Shown here: positions 55,115 through 62,533 of the stretch, one piece after another
How the letters are laid out: every line of letters begins with the position of its first letter
How positions within the stretch are numbered: the stretch's first letter is position 1
Source: Albimonas pacifica
Lineage (GTDB): Bacteria; Pseudomonadota; Alphaproteobacteria; Rhodobacterales; Rhodobacteraceae
Direction: 5' to 3'
Length of the DNA stretch: 64,000 nt
Assembly (NCBI RefSeq): GCF_900113695.1
Contig: NZ_FOQH01000003.1
Location: 310,001-374,000 of the forward strand
Notes under the pieces: generated by a model
Told to the model about the DNA's origin: nothing
Seen by the model: only the letters and a program-made list of their open reading frames with translations
Database searches by the model: none
Position numbers and translations under genes: made by a program

Positions 55115-56320
55115 ATGCATCTGGCCGCCGCGGCGGCGAACTACAGCCAGGCGATCTCCCTGCAGGCGCTGGCGGACGACCCGCGCTTTCCCTGGACGCC
55201 CGAGGTGAAGCCGGAGGGGCGCGCCTCGGGCAAGAGCCTGTCGGAGGCGGGGCGCGAGGCGCCCTTCGCCGTCGCCGCCGAGGCCGGCCGCCGCCTGCGC
55301 GAGATGCTCGAGGGGATCGAGCGCTACCAGGCCCATCCCCTGCGCCGCGCCCTGCCGGAGCCGCCGGTCGTGTGGGCCGAGGGCGCCGCGCGGCTGCTCG
55401 ACTACGGGCTGCCGGGCGCGCGGGGACCGGTGGTGCTGGCGACGCCCTCGCTGGTCAACCGGGCCTATATCCTCGACCTGCATCCCGCCCGCTCGCTGAT
55501 GCGCTGGCTGGCGGGGCAGGGGATGCGGCCGCTGCTGCTCGACTGGGGGCTGCCGGGGCCGGCGGAGGCGGGCTTCGACCTCTCCGACTATTTCCGCGAG
55601 CGCGTGGCGCCGGCGGCCGAGACCGCGGCGGCGCTGGCGCGCGAGACGGGGCAGGGGGCGCCCGCGCAGCTCGGCTACTGCATGGGCGGCGCCTTCGCCA
55701 CCGCGCTCGCGGCCCGGGCGCCGGCGCTCGTCGGCCGGCTGGCGCTGATCGGCTCGCCCTGGGATTTCTCGCGGCTGCAGGGGCTTGGCGAGGTCATCGC
55801 CGCGCTGGCGGCGAAGGAGGACCCGGCCTCGGTCCGCGCCCGCATCCTGGCGGTGGGCGAGGCGCTGGGGGCGGTGCCGGTGGACGCGCTGCAGACGCTG
55901 TTCGCCGCGCTCGACCCGACGCTGGCGCTGCGCAAGTTCCGCCGCTTCGCCCGCCAGCCGGAGGGCCTGTCGGCCGAGCTGTTCGTGGCGACCGAGGACT
56001 GGCTGAACGACGGCGTCACCCTCTCGGCCCCCGCCGCGGCCGAGATCGCGACCGGCTGGTACATGCGCAACCTGACCGCGAAGGGGGAGTGGATCCTCGA
56101 CGGCGAGCCGGTGGTGCCGGAGGCGGTCGAGGCCCCCACGCTCGCGTTCTGCGCCCCCTCCGACCGGATCGCGCCGCCGGGCTGCGCCGAGGCGCTGCCC
56201 CGCGCGATCCCCGGCGCGCGCCTGCGCCGGCCGCGCACCGGGCACGTGGGCATGATCATCGGCTCGCGCGCCGAGGCGGAGGTCTGGGGCCCCCTCGCGC
56301 GCTTTCTCGCGGGGGACTGA
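55115..56320 (+). CDS. PhaC-like alpha/beta hydrolase (short PHA synthase relative)
   Basis: A protein of about 401 residues from ATG 55115 (MHLAAAAANYSQAI); the true start may be upstream. It has an alpha/beta-hydrolase core related to PHA synthase: VLATPSLVNRAYILDL, LLLDWGLPG, the lipase-like box LGYCMGG with C189, APSDRIAPP with D350, and TGHVGMIIG with H377. This is the Cys-Asp-His triad of PhaC. It is shorter than class I PhaC (about 600 residues), so whether it polymerises, or acts as a depolymerase or accessory, is open. Flanked by phaR and phaA. Confidence 0.72.
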   Translation: MHLAAAAANYSQAISLQALADDPRFPWTPEVKPEGRASGKSLSEAGREAPFAVAAEAGRRLREMLEGIERYQAHPLRRALPEPPVVWAEGAARLLDYGLPGARGPVVLATPSLVNRAYILDLHPARSLMRWLAGQGMRPLLLDWGLPGPAEAGFDLSDYFRERVAPAAETAAALARETGQGAPAQLGYCMGGAFATALAARAPALVGRLALIGSPWDFSRLQGLGEVIAALAAKEDPASVRARILAVGEALGAVPVDALQTLFAALDPTLALRKFRRFARQPEGLSAELFVATEDWLNDGVTLSAPAAAEIATGWYMRNLTAKGEWILDGEPVVPEAVEAPTLAFCAPSDRIAPPGCAEALPRAIPGARLRRPRTGHVGMIIGSRAEAEVWGPLARFLAGD

Positions 56321-56476
56321 GGGGCCCTTCCTCCCATGGTCGCATCGCTTCCGTGGGGGCGCCCTGCGCCGCGACGCTTTCACGAAAGCCGTCGAGCGAC
56401 TAGGTTGCGGAGGAAACCGAGCGGGCAAGTCGCCGCAGCGTCAATCCCGTGGTCGACATCGCGGCGGGCCTCGGTA

Positions 56477-56491
56477 TGTTGCGCTGCAACA
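56477..56491. promoter_or_regulatory. PhaR-like operator upstream of phaA
   Basis: TGTTGC-GCT-GCAACA is a perfect inverted repeat 92 bases before the phaA start. It resembles the TGC-rich palindromes recognised by PhaR in alphaproteobacteria. phaR is about 2 kb away. A matching half site (TGTTGC) occurs at 57865 before phaB. Confidence 0.55.
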
Positions 56492-56583
56492 AGAGATCGG
56501 CGGGTTCGGCGCGCAGGGCGCGCGGACCCGGACATCCCGGCCCGCGCGGGCTTTGCGCGGACCCAGACGTGGAGGAAGACTCG

Positions 56584-57759
56584 ATGACGGACGTGGTGAT
56601 CGCGGGCGCGGCCCGCACGGCCGTGGGCAGCTTCAACGGCGCCTTCGCCGACGTTCCGGCGCATGAGCTGGGCGCGACGGCGATCAAGGCCGCTCTGGCC
56701 CGGGCCGGCGTCGAGGCCGGCGAGGTCTCGGAAACCATCCTCGGCCAGGTGCTGACCGCCAACCAGGGCATGAACCCCGCCCGCCAGGCCCATATCGCCG
56801 CCGGCCTGCCCGAGGCGAGCGCCGCCTGGACGGTGAACCAGGTCTGCGGCTCGGGCCTGCGGACGGTGGCGCTGGGCGCCCAGCACATCCTGCTCGGCGA
56901 CGCCGACGTGGTGGTCGCCGGCGGGCAGGAGAGCATGTCGATGTGCCCCCACGCCGCCCACCTGCGCGCGGGCAAGAAGATGGGCGACATGCAGTTCGTC
57001 GACCTGATGATCAAGGACGGGCTGTGGGACGCCTTCAACGGCTACCACATGGGCATCACCGCCGAGAACGTGGCCGAGGGCTGGCAGATCTCCCGCGACA
57101 TGCAGGACGAGTTCGCGGTGGCCTCGCAGAACAAGGCCGAGGCCGCCCAGAAGGCCGGCCGCTTCGCCGACGAGATCACGCCGGTGACGATCAAGACCCG
57201 CAAGGGCGACGTCGTGGTCGACGCCGACGAGTACATCCGCCACGGCGCCACGCTCGACGCCATGGCCAAGCTGCGCCCGGCCTTCAAGAAGGACGGCTCG
57301 GTGACCGCGGCCAACGCCTCGGGCATCAACGACGGCGCGGCGGCGATCGTGCTGATGAAGGCGGCCGCGGCCGGGTCCAAGGGCGTGAAGCCGCTGGCGC
57401 GGATCGCGGGCTACGCGACCGCCGGCCTCGATCCCAAGATCATGGGCATGGGCCCGGTCCACGCCTCGCGCAAGGCGCTGGCCAAGGCGGGCTGGAAGGT
57501 CGAGGACCTCGAGCTGGTCGAGGCCAACGAGGCCTTCGCCGCCCAGGCCTGCGCGGTGAACAAGGACATGGGCTGGGATCCGGCCATCGTGAACGTCAAC
57601 GGCGGCGCCATCGCCATCGGCCACCCCATCGGGGCCTCGGGCGCGCGGGTGCTGACCACGCTGCTCTACGAGATGCAGAAGCGGGACGCCAAGAAGGGCC
57701 TCGCCACGCTGTGCATCGGCGGCGGCATGGGCGTCGCGGTCTGCGTCGAGCGGGACTGA
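56584..57759 (+). CDS. phaA: Acetyl-CoA C-acetyltransferase
   Basis: A 391-residue biosynthetic thiolase that condenses two acetyl-CoA to acetoacetyl-CoA for PHB. The nucleophile C88 is in [10 protein letters not shown]347 in [10 protein letters not shown], and the second cysteine C377 in [17 protein letters not shown] is also present. It starts at ATG 56584 after a GGAGGAA region. phaB follows after 242 bases that contain a strong hairpin, so the two genes may be separately tuned. Confidence 0.93.
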   Translation: MTDVVIAGAARTAVGSFNGAFADVPAHELGATAIKAALARAGVEAGEVSETILGQVLTANQGMNPARQAHIAAGLPEASAAWTVNQVCGSGLRTVALGAQHILLGDADVVVAGGQESMSMCPHAAHLRAGKKMGDMQFVDLMIKDGLWDAFNGYHMGITAENVAEGWQISRDMQDEFAVASQNKAEAAQKAGRFADEITPVTIKTRKGDVVVDADEYIRHGATLDAMAKLRPAFKKDGSVTAANASGINDGAAAIVLMKAAAAGSKGVKPLARIAGYATAGLDPKIMGMGPVHASRKALAKAGWKVEDLELVEANEAFAAQACAVNKDMGWDPAIVNVNGGAIAIGHPIGASGARVLTTLLYEMQKRDAKKGLATLCIGGGMGVAVCVERD

Positions 57760-57767
57760 TCCCGCCG

Positions 57768-57798
57768 GGCGCCCCCGCCGCCTGACGGCGGGGGCGCC
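57768..57798 (+). terminator. Hairpin between phaA and phaB
   Basis: GGCGCCCCCGCCG pairs perfectly over 13 bp with CGGCGGGGGCGCC around a CCTGA loop, nine bases past the phaA stop. No T-run follows. It may terminate part of the transcripts or stabilise phaA mRNA. Confidence 0.65.
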
Positions 57799-57832
57799 GC
57801 GCTGCGCGATCGGTGAAACCGCAGCGAAATAT

Positions 57833-57870
57833 TCATGCGCATGACGGCCTGACGCCTTGAAGAATGTTGC
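57833..57870. promoter_or_regulatory. phaB promoter-region palindrome and half site
   Basis: The 12-base palindrome TCATGCGCATGA at 57833-57844 and the half site TGTTGC at 57865-57870 lie 130-170 bases before phaB, in a locally AT-richer segment. They mark a probable separate phaB promoter, possibly under PhaR. Confidence 0.35.
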
Positions 57871-58001
57871 GCGTTAGGGTCTAGGTGAGCGTCCCGACGC
57901 ACCCGCCCCGGCCGGCGGGCGGGGCGGACACGCGGACGAAACTCGGGCCTCGGGCGGCGCAGACCGCCTGGGGCAGGACTGGACTGACAGGAGGGAATCC
58001 C

Positions 58002-58724
58002 ATGGCACGTGTGGCGGTGGTCACCGGCGGCAGCCGCGGCATCGGCGCGGCGATCTCGATCGCGCTGAAGGCGGCGGGCTACTCGGTCGCGGCGAATTAC
58101 GCCGGCAACGACGAGGCGGCCGAGGCGTTCAAGAAGGAGACCGGGATCCCGGTCTACAAGTGGTCGGTGGCCGACTACGACGACTGCAAGGCGGGCATCG
58201 AGAAGATCGAGGCCGACCTGGGCCCCGTCGACGTGCTGGTCAACAACGCCGGCATCACCCGCGACGGCATGTTCCACCGCATGACGCCGGACATGTGGAA
58301 GGCGGTGATCGACACCAACCTGACGGGCCTGTTCAACATGACCCACCAGGTCTGGCCGGGGATGCGCGAGCGCAAGTTCGGCCGGGTGATCAACATCTCC
58401 TCGATCAACGGCCAGAAGGGCCAGGCGGGCCAGGCCAACTACTCGGCCGCCAAGGCCGGCGACCTGGGCTTCACCAAGGCGCTGGCGCAGGAGGGCGCGC
58501 GCGCCGGGATCACCGTCAACGCGATCTGCCCGGGCTACATCGGCACCGACATGGTGATGGCGGTGCCCGAGAAGGTGCGCGAGCAGATCATCGCCCAGAT
58601 CCCCGTCGGCCGCCTGGGCGAGCCCGACGAGATCGCGCGCTGCGTGGCCTTCCTCGCCTCCGACGACGCGGGCTTCATCACCGGCTCGACGATCTCGGCC
58701 AACGGCGGCCAGTTCATGAGCTGA
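58002..58724 (+). CDS. phaB: Acetoacetyl-CoA reductase
   Basis: A 240-residue SDR enzyme that reduces acetoacetyl-CoA with NADPH to (R)-3-hydroxybutyryl-CoA, the PHB monomer. The cofactor loop GGSRGIG is at 9-15, NNAG at 81-84, catalytic Ser at about 134, and YxxxK with Y147 and K151. MTPDMWKAVIDTNLTGLFN and VNAICPGYIGTDMV are PhaB-like. CAGGAGG precedes the ATG. Confidence 0.93.
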   Translation: MARVAVVTGGSRGIGAAISIALKAAGYSVAANYAGNDEAAEAFKKETGIPVYKWSVADYDDCKAGIEKIEADLGPVDVLVNNAGITRDGMFHRMTPDMWKAVIDTNLTGLFNMTHQVWPGMRERKFGRVINISSINGQKGQAGQANYSAAKAGDLGFTKALAQEGARAGITVNAICPGYIGTDMVMAVPEKVREQIIAQIPVGRLGEPDEIARCVAFLASDDAGFITGSTISANGGQFMS

Positions 58725-58767
58725 CCGGCGCGCCCCGGCGCGCGCGCCGGGCTCCGGAGCCTTTCGA

Positions 58768-58795
58768 CGCCCGGCCGCGGAGACGCGGCCGGGCG
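58768..58795 (+). terminator. Terminator hairpin after phaB
   Basis: CGCCCGGCCGCG and CGCGGCCGGGCG form a perfect 12-bp stem with a GAGA (GNRA) loop, followed by TTC. It begins 43 bases beyond the phaB stop and separates the PHB genes from the EamA gene. Confidence 0.7.
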
Positions 58796-58970
58796 TTCGC
58801 GTCCGGGGGCTTTCGCCCGTCGGTCGAACGCTGCTTTCCGGCCGACCGGTCATCTCCCCCTTGGAAAAGGGAAGGGTTCCGAATTATCAAGGAGGGGACA
58901 AACCCGCGCCGCGGCCCCTCCTGGACCGCGCCGACAGACGCGGGGACGACAAGGGAGGCGAGTCCGCTCC

Positions 58971-59936
58971 ATGGCGCATGCCGTCGCACAGAGCGACCGG
59001 GCCCTGGCCGAGACGGCCGCGGCCGAGGCCGAGGCGGAACGGGAACGGCGCAAGGTCCTGACCGGAATCGGATGGATGGTGGTGACGACGCTGCTGTTCG
59101 TCTGCGTGACCGGCATCGTGCGCCATGTCGGGCCGGCGGCCCCGGCGGTGGAGGTCGCCTTCATCCGCTACGGCGTGGGAATCGTGCTGATCCTGCCGAT
59201 CCTGCGGCAGATGATGCGCAAGCCCCCCTCGCGCCGGGCCTGGACCTTCTTCGCCTCGCGCGGGGTGGTGCACGCGATGGGGGTGATGCTGTGGTTCTAC
59301 GCCATGGCCCACATCCCCATGGCCGAGGTCACGGCGCTGAGCTACGTGGCGCCGATCTTCGTGGCCGTGGGCGCGGCGATCTTCCTCGGCGAGAAGCTGC
59401 AGCTGCCCCGGATGCTCGCCATCGGCGCGGGCATCGTCGGCGCGCTGGTGATCCTCCGCCCGGGGTTCGAGGAGATCAAGCTCGGCCAGCTCGCCCAGAT
59501 CGGCGCGGCGCCCTGCTTCGCGGCCTCGTTCCTGATCGCCAAGGGGCTGACCCGGCGCGAGGATCCGACCGTGATCGTCGCCATGCTGTCGCTGTTCACC
59601 ACCATCGCGCTGGCGCCCGCCGCGATCGCCGTCTGGGTGCCGCCCAGCTGGGAGATGATCGGCTGGCTGAGCCTGTGCGCGGTCTTCGCCACCGCCGGGC
59701 ACTGGACGATGACCAAGGCCTTCCAGTGCGCCCCGATCACCGTCACCCAGCCGGTGCAGTTCCTGCAGCTGGTCTGGGCCACGATCCTGGGCATCGTCGC
59801 CTTCGGCGAGCCCATCGACCCCTGGGTGATCCTGGGCGGCGGCATCGTGGTCGCCGCGGCCACCTACATCGCCCATCGCGAGCGGCTGAACGCCCGGCGC
59901 GCCGTCACCCCGCCCGCCGTCGCCACCAAGACCTGA
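58971..59936 (+). CDS. EamA/DMT-superfamily transporter
   Basis: A 321-residue membrane protein with ten predicted helices in two EamA halves. Signatures include AFIRYGVGIVLILPIL and LWFYAMAHIPMAEVTALSYVAPIFVAVGAAIFLGE in the first half and the matching AFQCAPITVTQPVQFLQLVWATILGIVAFGE in the second. An Ala/Glu-rich cytoplasmic leader of about 28 residues precedes TM1. It probably exports or imports a small metabolite. The substrate is not known. Confidence 0.86.
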   Translation: MAHAVAQSDRALAETAAAEAEAERERRKVLTGIGWMVVTTLLFVCVTGIVRHVGPAAPAVEVAFIRYGVGIVLILPILRQMMRKPPSRRAWTFFASRGVVHAMGVMLWFYAMAHIPMAEVTALSYVAPIFVAVGAAIFLGEKLQLPRMLAIGAGIVGALVILRPGFEEIKLGQLAQIGAAPCFAASFLIAKGLTRREDPTVIVAMLSLFTTIALAPAAIAVWVPPSWEMIGWLSLCAVFATAGHWTMTKAFQCAPITVTQPVQFLQLVWATILGIVAFGEPIDPWVILGGGIVVAAATYIAHRERLNARRAVTPPAVATKT

Positions 59937-60015
59937 GGCCCCCGCAGACCGGGCCGCCCCGGCCCTCGCGTCGCTTGACAGCGGAGGCCGGGGAGACGAA
60001 ACCTGCACCCAGCGC

Positions 60016-60234
60016 ATGGTTCCGATGGGCCGCCTCTCAAGGCGGGCCGGGATGAAAACGGGAATGCGGAGAGGGTCGACCCACGTCGGGGGCCCGAAGC
60101 CGCAGCCGCCCCCGCGACTGTATGCGGCGAGCGCGCCCCAGGACGCCACCGGAAACGGGAAGGCGGGGCGCACGTGGAGGAGCCGACAGGCCCCTCCGGA
60201 GCCGCGAGCCAGGAGACCTGCCAGGCGCCCGATG
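60016..60234 (+). promoter_or_regulatory. Cobalamin riboswitch
   Basis: A full AdoCbl-type riboswitch precedes cbtB. Seen in order: GGTTCC near 60023, GGGATGAAAACGGGAATGCGG at about 60048-60068, the AAGCCGCAGCCGCCCCCGCG core followed by ACTGTA at about 60097-60122, ACCGGAAACGGGAAGGCGG at about 60149-60167, and the B12 box AGCCAGGAGACCTGCC at 60207-60222. A TTGACA box at 59975 may be the promoter. Binding of B12 should shut off the cobalt-uptake and cobalamin genes downstream. Confidence 0.93.
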
Positions 60235-60278
60235 AAACCCCGAATCCGTCCGGGTGGGACGGAGAGGAGACAGAACAG

Positions 60279-60452
60279 ATGACGACCGCTTCCAAGTCCG
60301 CTTCCCGCGCGCTCGACCGCGAGCTTCTCGCCGTGGTCTTCGCCATCGTGGCCGGCGGCTTCCTGGTGTTCGGGGCGGGCTTCGCCAACTCGGCGGCGCT
60401 GCACGACGCGGGTCACGACTCGCGCCACTCGATGGCCTTCCCCTGCCACTGA
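60279..60452 (+). CDS. cbtB: Cobalt transporter subunit CbtB
   Basis: A 57-residue one-helix membrane protein. The start at 60279 (MTTASKSASRALDRE) follows GGAGAGGAG closely. The longer upstream in-frame extension would translate the riboswitch and is rejected. The helix is LLAVVFAIVAGGFLVFGAGFA, and the C-terminal tail HDSRHSMAFPCH carries the metal-binding His cluster of CbtB. It pairs with CbtA, four bases downstream, in cobalt uptake under B12 control. Confidence 0.93.
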   Translation: MTTASKSASRALDRELLAVVFAIVAGGFLVFGAGFANSAALHDAGHDSRHSMAFPCH

Positions 60453-60456
60453 GGCG

Positions 60457-61305
60457 ATGACCTCCCGACTGCTCGCCAGCGCGCTGTTCGCTGGCTTGGC
60501 TGCAGGGCTTGCAAGCGCGGCTCTGCAGCAATGGTTCACCGTGCCCGTCATCGAGGTCGCCGAGCTCTACGAGTCCGGCGAGATGACCCATGACTTCGGT
60601 CAGGCCGCGGCCGGCGCCCACGATCATGGCGACGGGCACACCCACGCCGACGGCGCGGCCGACGGGCATTCCCATGCCGCGGACGCGGCGGACGGCCATT
60701 CCCACGCCGCCACGGCGGACGACGGGCATTCCCACGCCGCGGGCGCGGACGCCGGGCATTCCCATGCCGCCGACGCCCAGGGCCACAGCCATGGCGACGG
60801 GCCCGAGGGGCTGATGCGCACCGGGCTGACGGCGCTGACCACGGTGCTCGCCATGGTCGGCTTCGGGCTGCTGCTGACCGCGGGCTTCTCGCTCGCCGAG
60901 CGGCTGACCGGCGCGCGCATCGACCTGCGCGCGGGGCTGGCCTGGGGGGCGGCGGGCTTCGCCGCGACCCAGCTCGCCACCGCCGTGGGCCTGCCGCCGG
61001 AGCTTCCGGGATCCGCCGCCGCCGAGCTCGGCGCCCGGCAGACCTGGTGGGTGATGGCGGCGCTGGGCACCGCCGCGGGGATCGCCGTGCTGGCCTATGT
61101 CCCCGGTCCCGCCCGCTGGGCGGGCCTGGTCCTGATCGCCGCGCCGCACCTGGTCGGCGCGCCGCATCCGGACCAGATGTGGGGCGTGGTCCCGCCCGAG
61201 CTCGCCGGGATCTTCGCGGCCCGCGTGCTCGCGGTCGGCGCGGTGGGATGGCTGGTGCTGGGCGGCGTCGCCGGGCACCTGTGGTCCCGGGCGCGCCCGG
61301 CCTGA
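60457..61305 (+). CDS. cbtA: Cobalt transporter subunit CbtA with a His decapeptide repeat
   Basis: A 282-residue membrane protein with about five or six helices. The first helix is at residues about 5-25. The loop after it contains decapeptide repeats at 61-70, 71-80, 81-90, 91-100 and 101-109, each starting H-T/S-H-A, for example HSHAADAADG, followed by a last HSHGDG. That gives at least 14 histidines for cobalt capture. The transporter core follows (LMRTGLTALTTVLAMVGFGLL, and the later PHLVGAPHPDQMWG). It is regulated by the upstream riboswitch. Confidence 0.9.
   Translation: MTSRLLASALFAGLAAGLASAALQQWFTVPVIEVAELYESGEMTHDFGQAAAGAHDHGDGHTHADGAADGHSHAADAADGHSHAATADDGHSHAAGADAGHSHAADAQGHSHGDGPEGLMRTGLTALTTVLAMVGFGLLLTAGFSLAERLTGARIDLRAGLAWGAAGFAATQLATAVGLPPELPGSAAAELGARQTWWVMAALGTAAGIAVLAYVPGPARWAGLVLIAAPHLVGAPHPDQMWGVVPPELAGIFAARVLAVGAVGWLVLGGVAGHLWSRARPA
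60637..60786 (+). repeat. Tandem 30-bp repeat inside cbtA
   Basis: Five tandem 30-base units (GGGCATTCCCATGCCGC-like core) encode the HSHA decapeptides of CbtA. Units differ by a few substitutions and keep the frame, so the number of histidine modules could expand or contract by slippage. Confidence 0.8.
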
Positions 61306-61317
61306 CCTGACCTCTCG

Positions 61318-61346
61318 CGCCGGCGCGGGCCCGTCCCGCGCCGGCG
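61318..61346 (+). terminator. Hairpin between cbtA and cobW
   Basis: CGCCGGCGCGGG and CCCGCGCCGGCG pair over 12 bp with a CCCGT loop, 12 bases past the cbtA stop, followed by TCCCCTTT. It may limit transcription into cobW and cobN or only stabilise the transporter message. Confidence 0.6.
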
Positions 61347-61417
61347 TCCCCTTTCGGCGGCCGCCGCCTCCGCTGCTCCGGCCGCCCGTTCCGCCGCCCC
61401 CCGGAGGGAGAGCGCCC

Positions 61418-62533
61418 ATGCCCGCCAAGATCCCCGCCACCGTCGTCACCGGCTTCCTCGGCGCCGGCAAGACCACGCTGGTCCGCCACCTGCTGACCCA
61501 CGCCCAGGGCCGCCGCATCGCCCTGATCGTCAACGAGTTCGGAGAGCTCGGCGTCGACGGCGAGATTCTGAAGTCCTGCGGGATCGAGGGCTGCTCGGAC
61601 GACGACGTGGTCGAGCTCGCCAACGGCTGCATCTGCTGCACCGTGGCCGAGGACTTCCTGCCGGCCATGAAGGCCCTGCTGGACCGTCCGAATCCGCCCG
61701 AGCACATCGTGATCGAGACCTCGGGCCTCGCGCTGCCGCAGCCGCTGGTGCGCGCCTTCAACTGGCCCGAGGTTCGCTCCCGCGTGACCGTCGACGGCGT
61801 GGTGACCGTGGTCGACGGCCCCGCGGTGGCCGCCGGCCGCTTCGCCGCGGACGAGGCCGCCGTCTCCGCCCAGCGCGAGGCGGACGACTCGATCGACCAC
61901 GAGACCCCCCTCTCGGAGCTGTTCGAGGATCAGCTCGCCTGCGCCGACATGATCGTGGTGAACAAGGCCGACCTGATGGACGGCGGCGCCGGAGCGACCG
62001 CCGCCGCCCTGCGCGAGCGCGCGCGGCGCGGCGTGCAGGTGATCGAGGCCGCCATGGGCGCCGTCGATCCCGCGGTTCTGCTGGGCCTCGGCGTCGGCGC
62101 CGAGAACGACATGGAGGCGCGCCACGAGGTGCACCACCATCACCACCACCACGACGACGATCATGACGACGATGGTCATGGGGACCACGACGATCATGAC
62201 CACGAGCACGAGCACGGCCATGACGAGTTCGAGAGCTTCCACGTCGATCTGCCCGAGCTGCCCGACCCCGCCGCCTTCCAGGCCGCGGTCTCCGAGATCA
62301 TCGCCGCCCACGACCTGCTGCGCGTGAAGGGCTTCGCGGCCGTCTCCGGCAAGCCGATGCGCCTGCTGATCCAGGCGGTGGGCCCCCGCGTCGACGCCCA
62401 TTTCGACCGCCCCTTCGCGGCCGGCGAGGCGCGCGCGACCCGGCTGGTGGTGATCGGCCTCGCCGGCATCGACCGTCCGGCGGTGACGGCGGCCCTGACC
62501 GCCGCGGCGTCGCCCGAGACCGCGCCCGCCTGA
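61418..62533 (+). CDS. cobW: Cobalamin biosynthesis GTPase CobW
   Basis: A 371-residue G3E GTPase that supplies cobalt to the aerobic cobalamin pathway. Walker A is GFLGAGKTT, the metal-sensing motif is GCICC, and guanine specificity comes from VNKAD. A His/Asp stretch at 239-270 (seven His, then alternating D/H and E/H) sits between the GTPase and the C-terminal domain and resembles the linker of other metallochaperones. The stop overlaps cobN at TGATG, so they are coupled. Confidence 0.93.
   Translation: MPAKIPATVVTGFLGAGKTTLVRHLLTHAQGRRIALIVNEFGELGVDGEILKSCGIEGCSDDDVVELANGCICCTVAEDFLPAMKALLDRPNPPEHIVIETSGLALPQPLVRAFNWPEVRSRVTVDGVVTVVDGPAVAAGRFAADEAAVSAQREADDSIDHETPLSELFEDQLACADMIVVNKADLMDGGAGATAAALRERARRGVQVIEAAMGAVDPAVLLGLGVGAENDMEARHEVHHHHHHHDDDHDDDGHGDHDDHDHEHEHGHDEFESFHVDLPELPDPAAFQAAVSEIIAAHDLLRVKGFAAVSGKPMRLLIQAVGPRVDAHFDRPFAAGEARATRLVVIGLAGIDRPAVTAALTAAASPETAPA

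Noticed and set aside
60174-60278. Longer CbtB starting at 60174
   Set aside because: It would translate the cobalamin riboswitch. ATG 60279 has a strong ribosome site and gives the family length.
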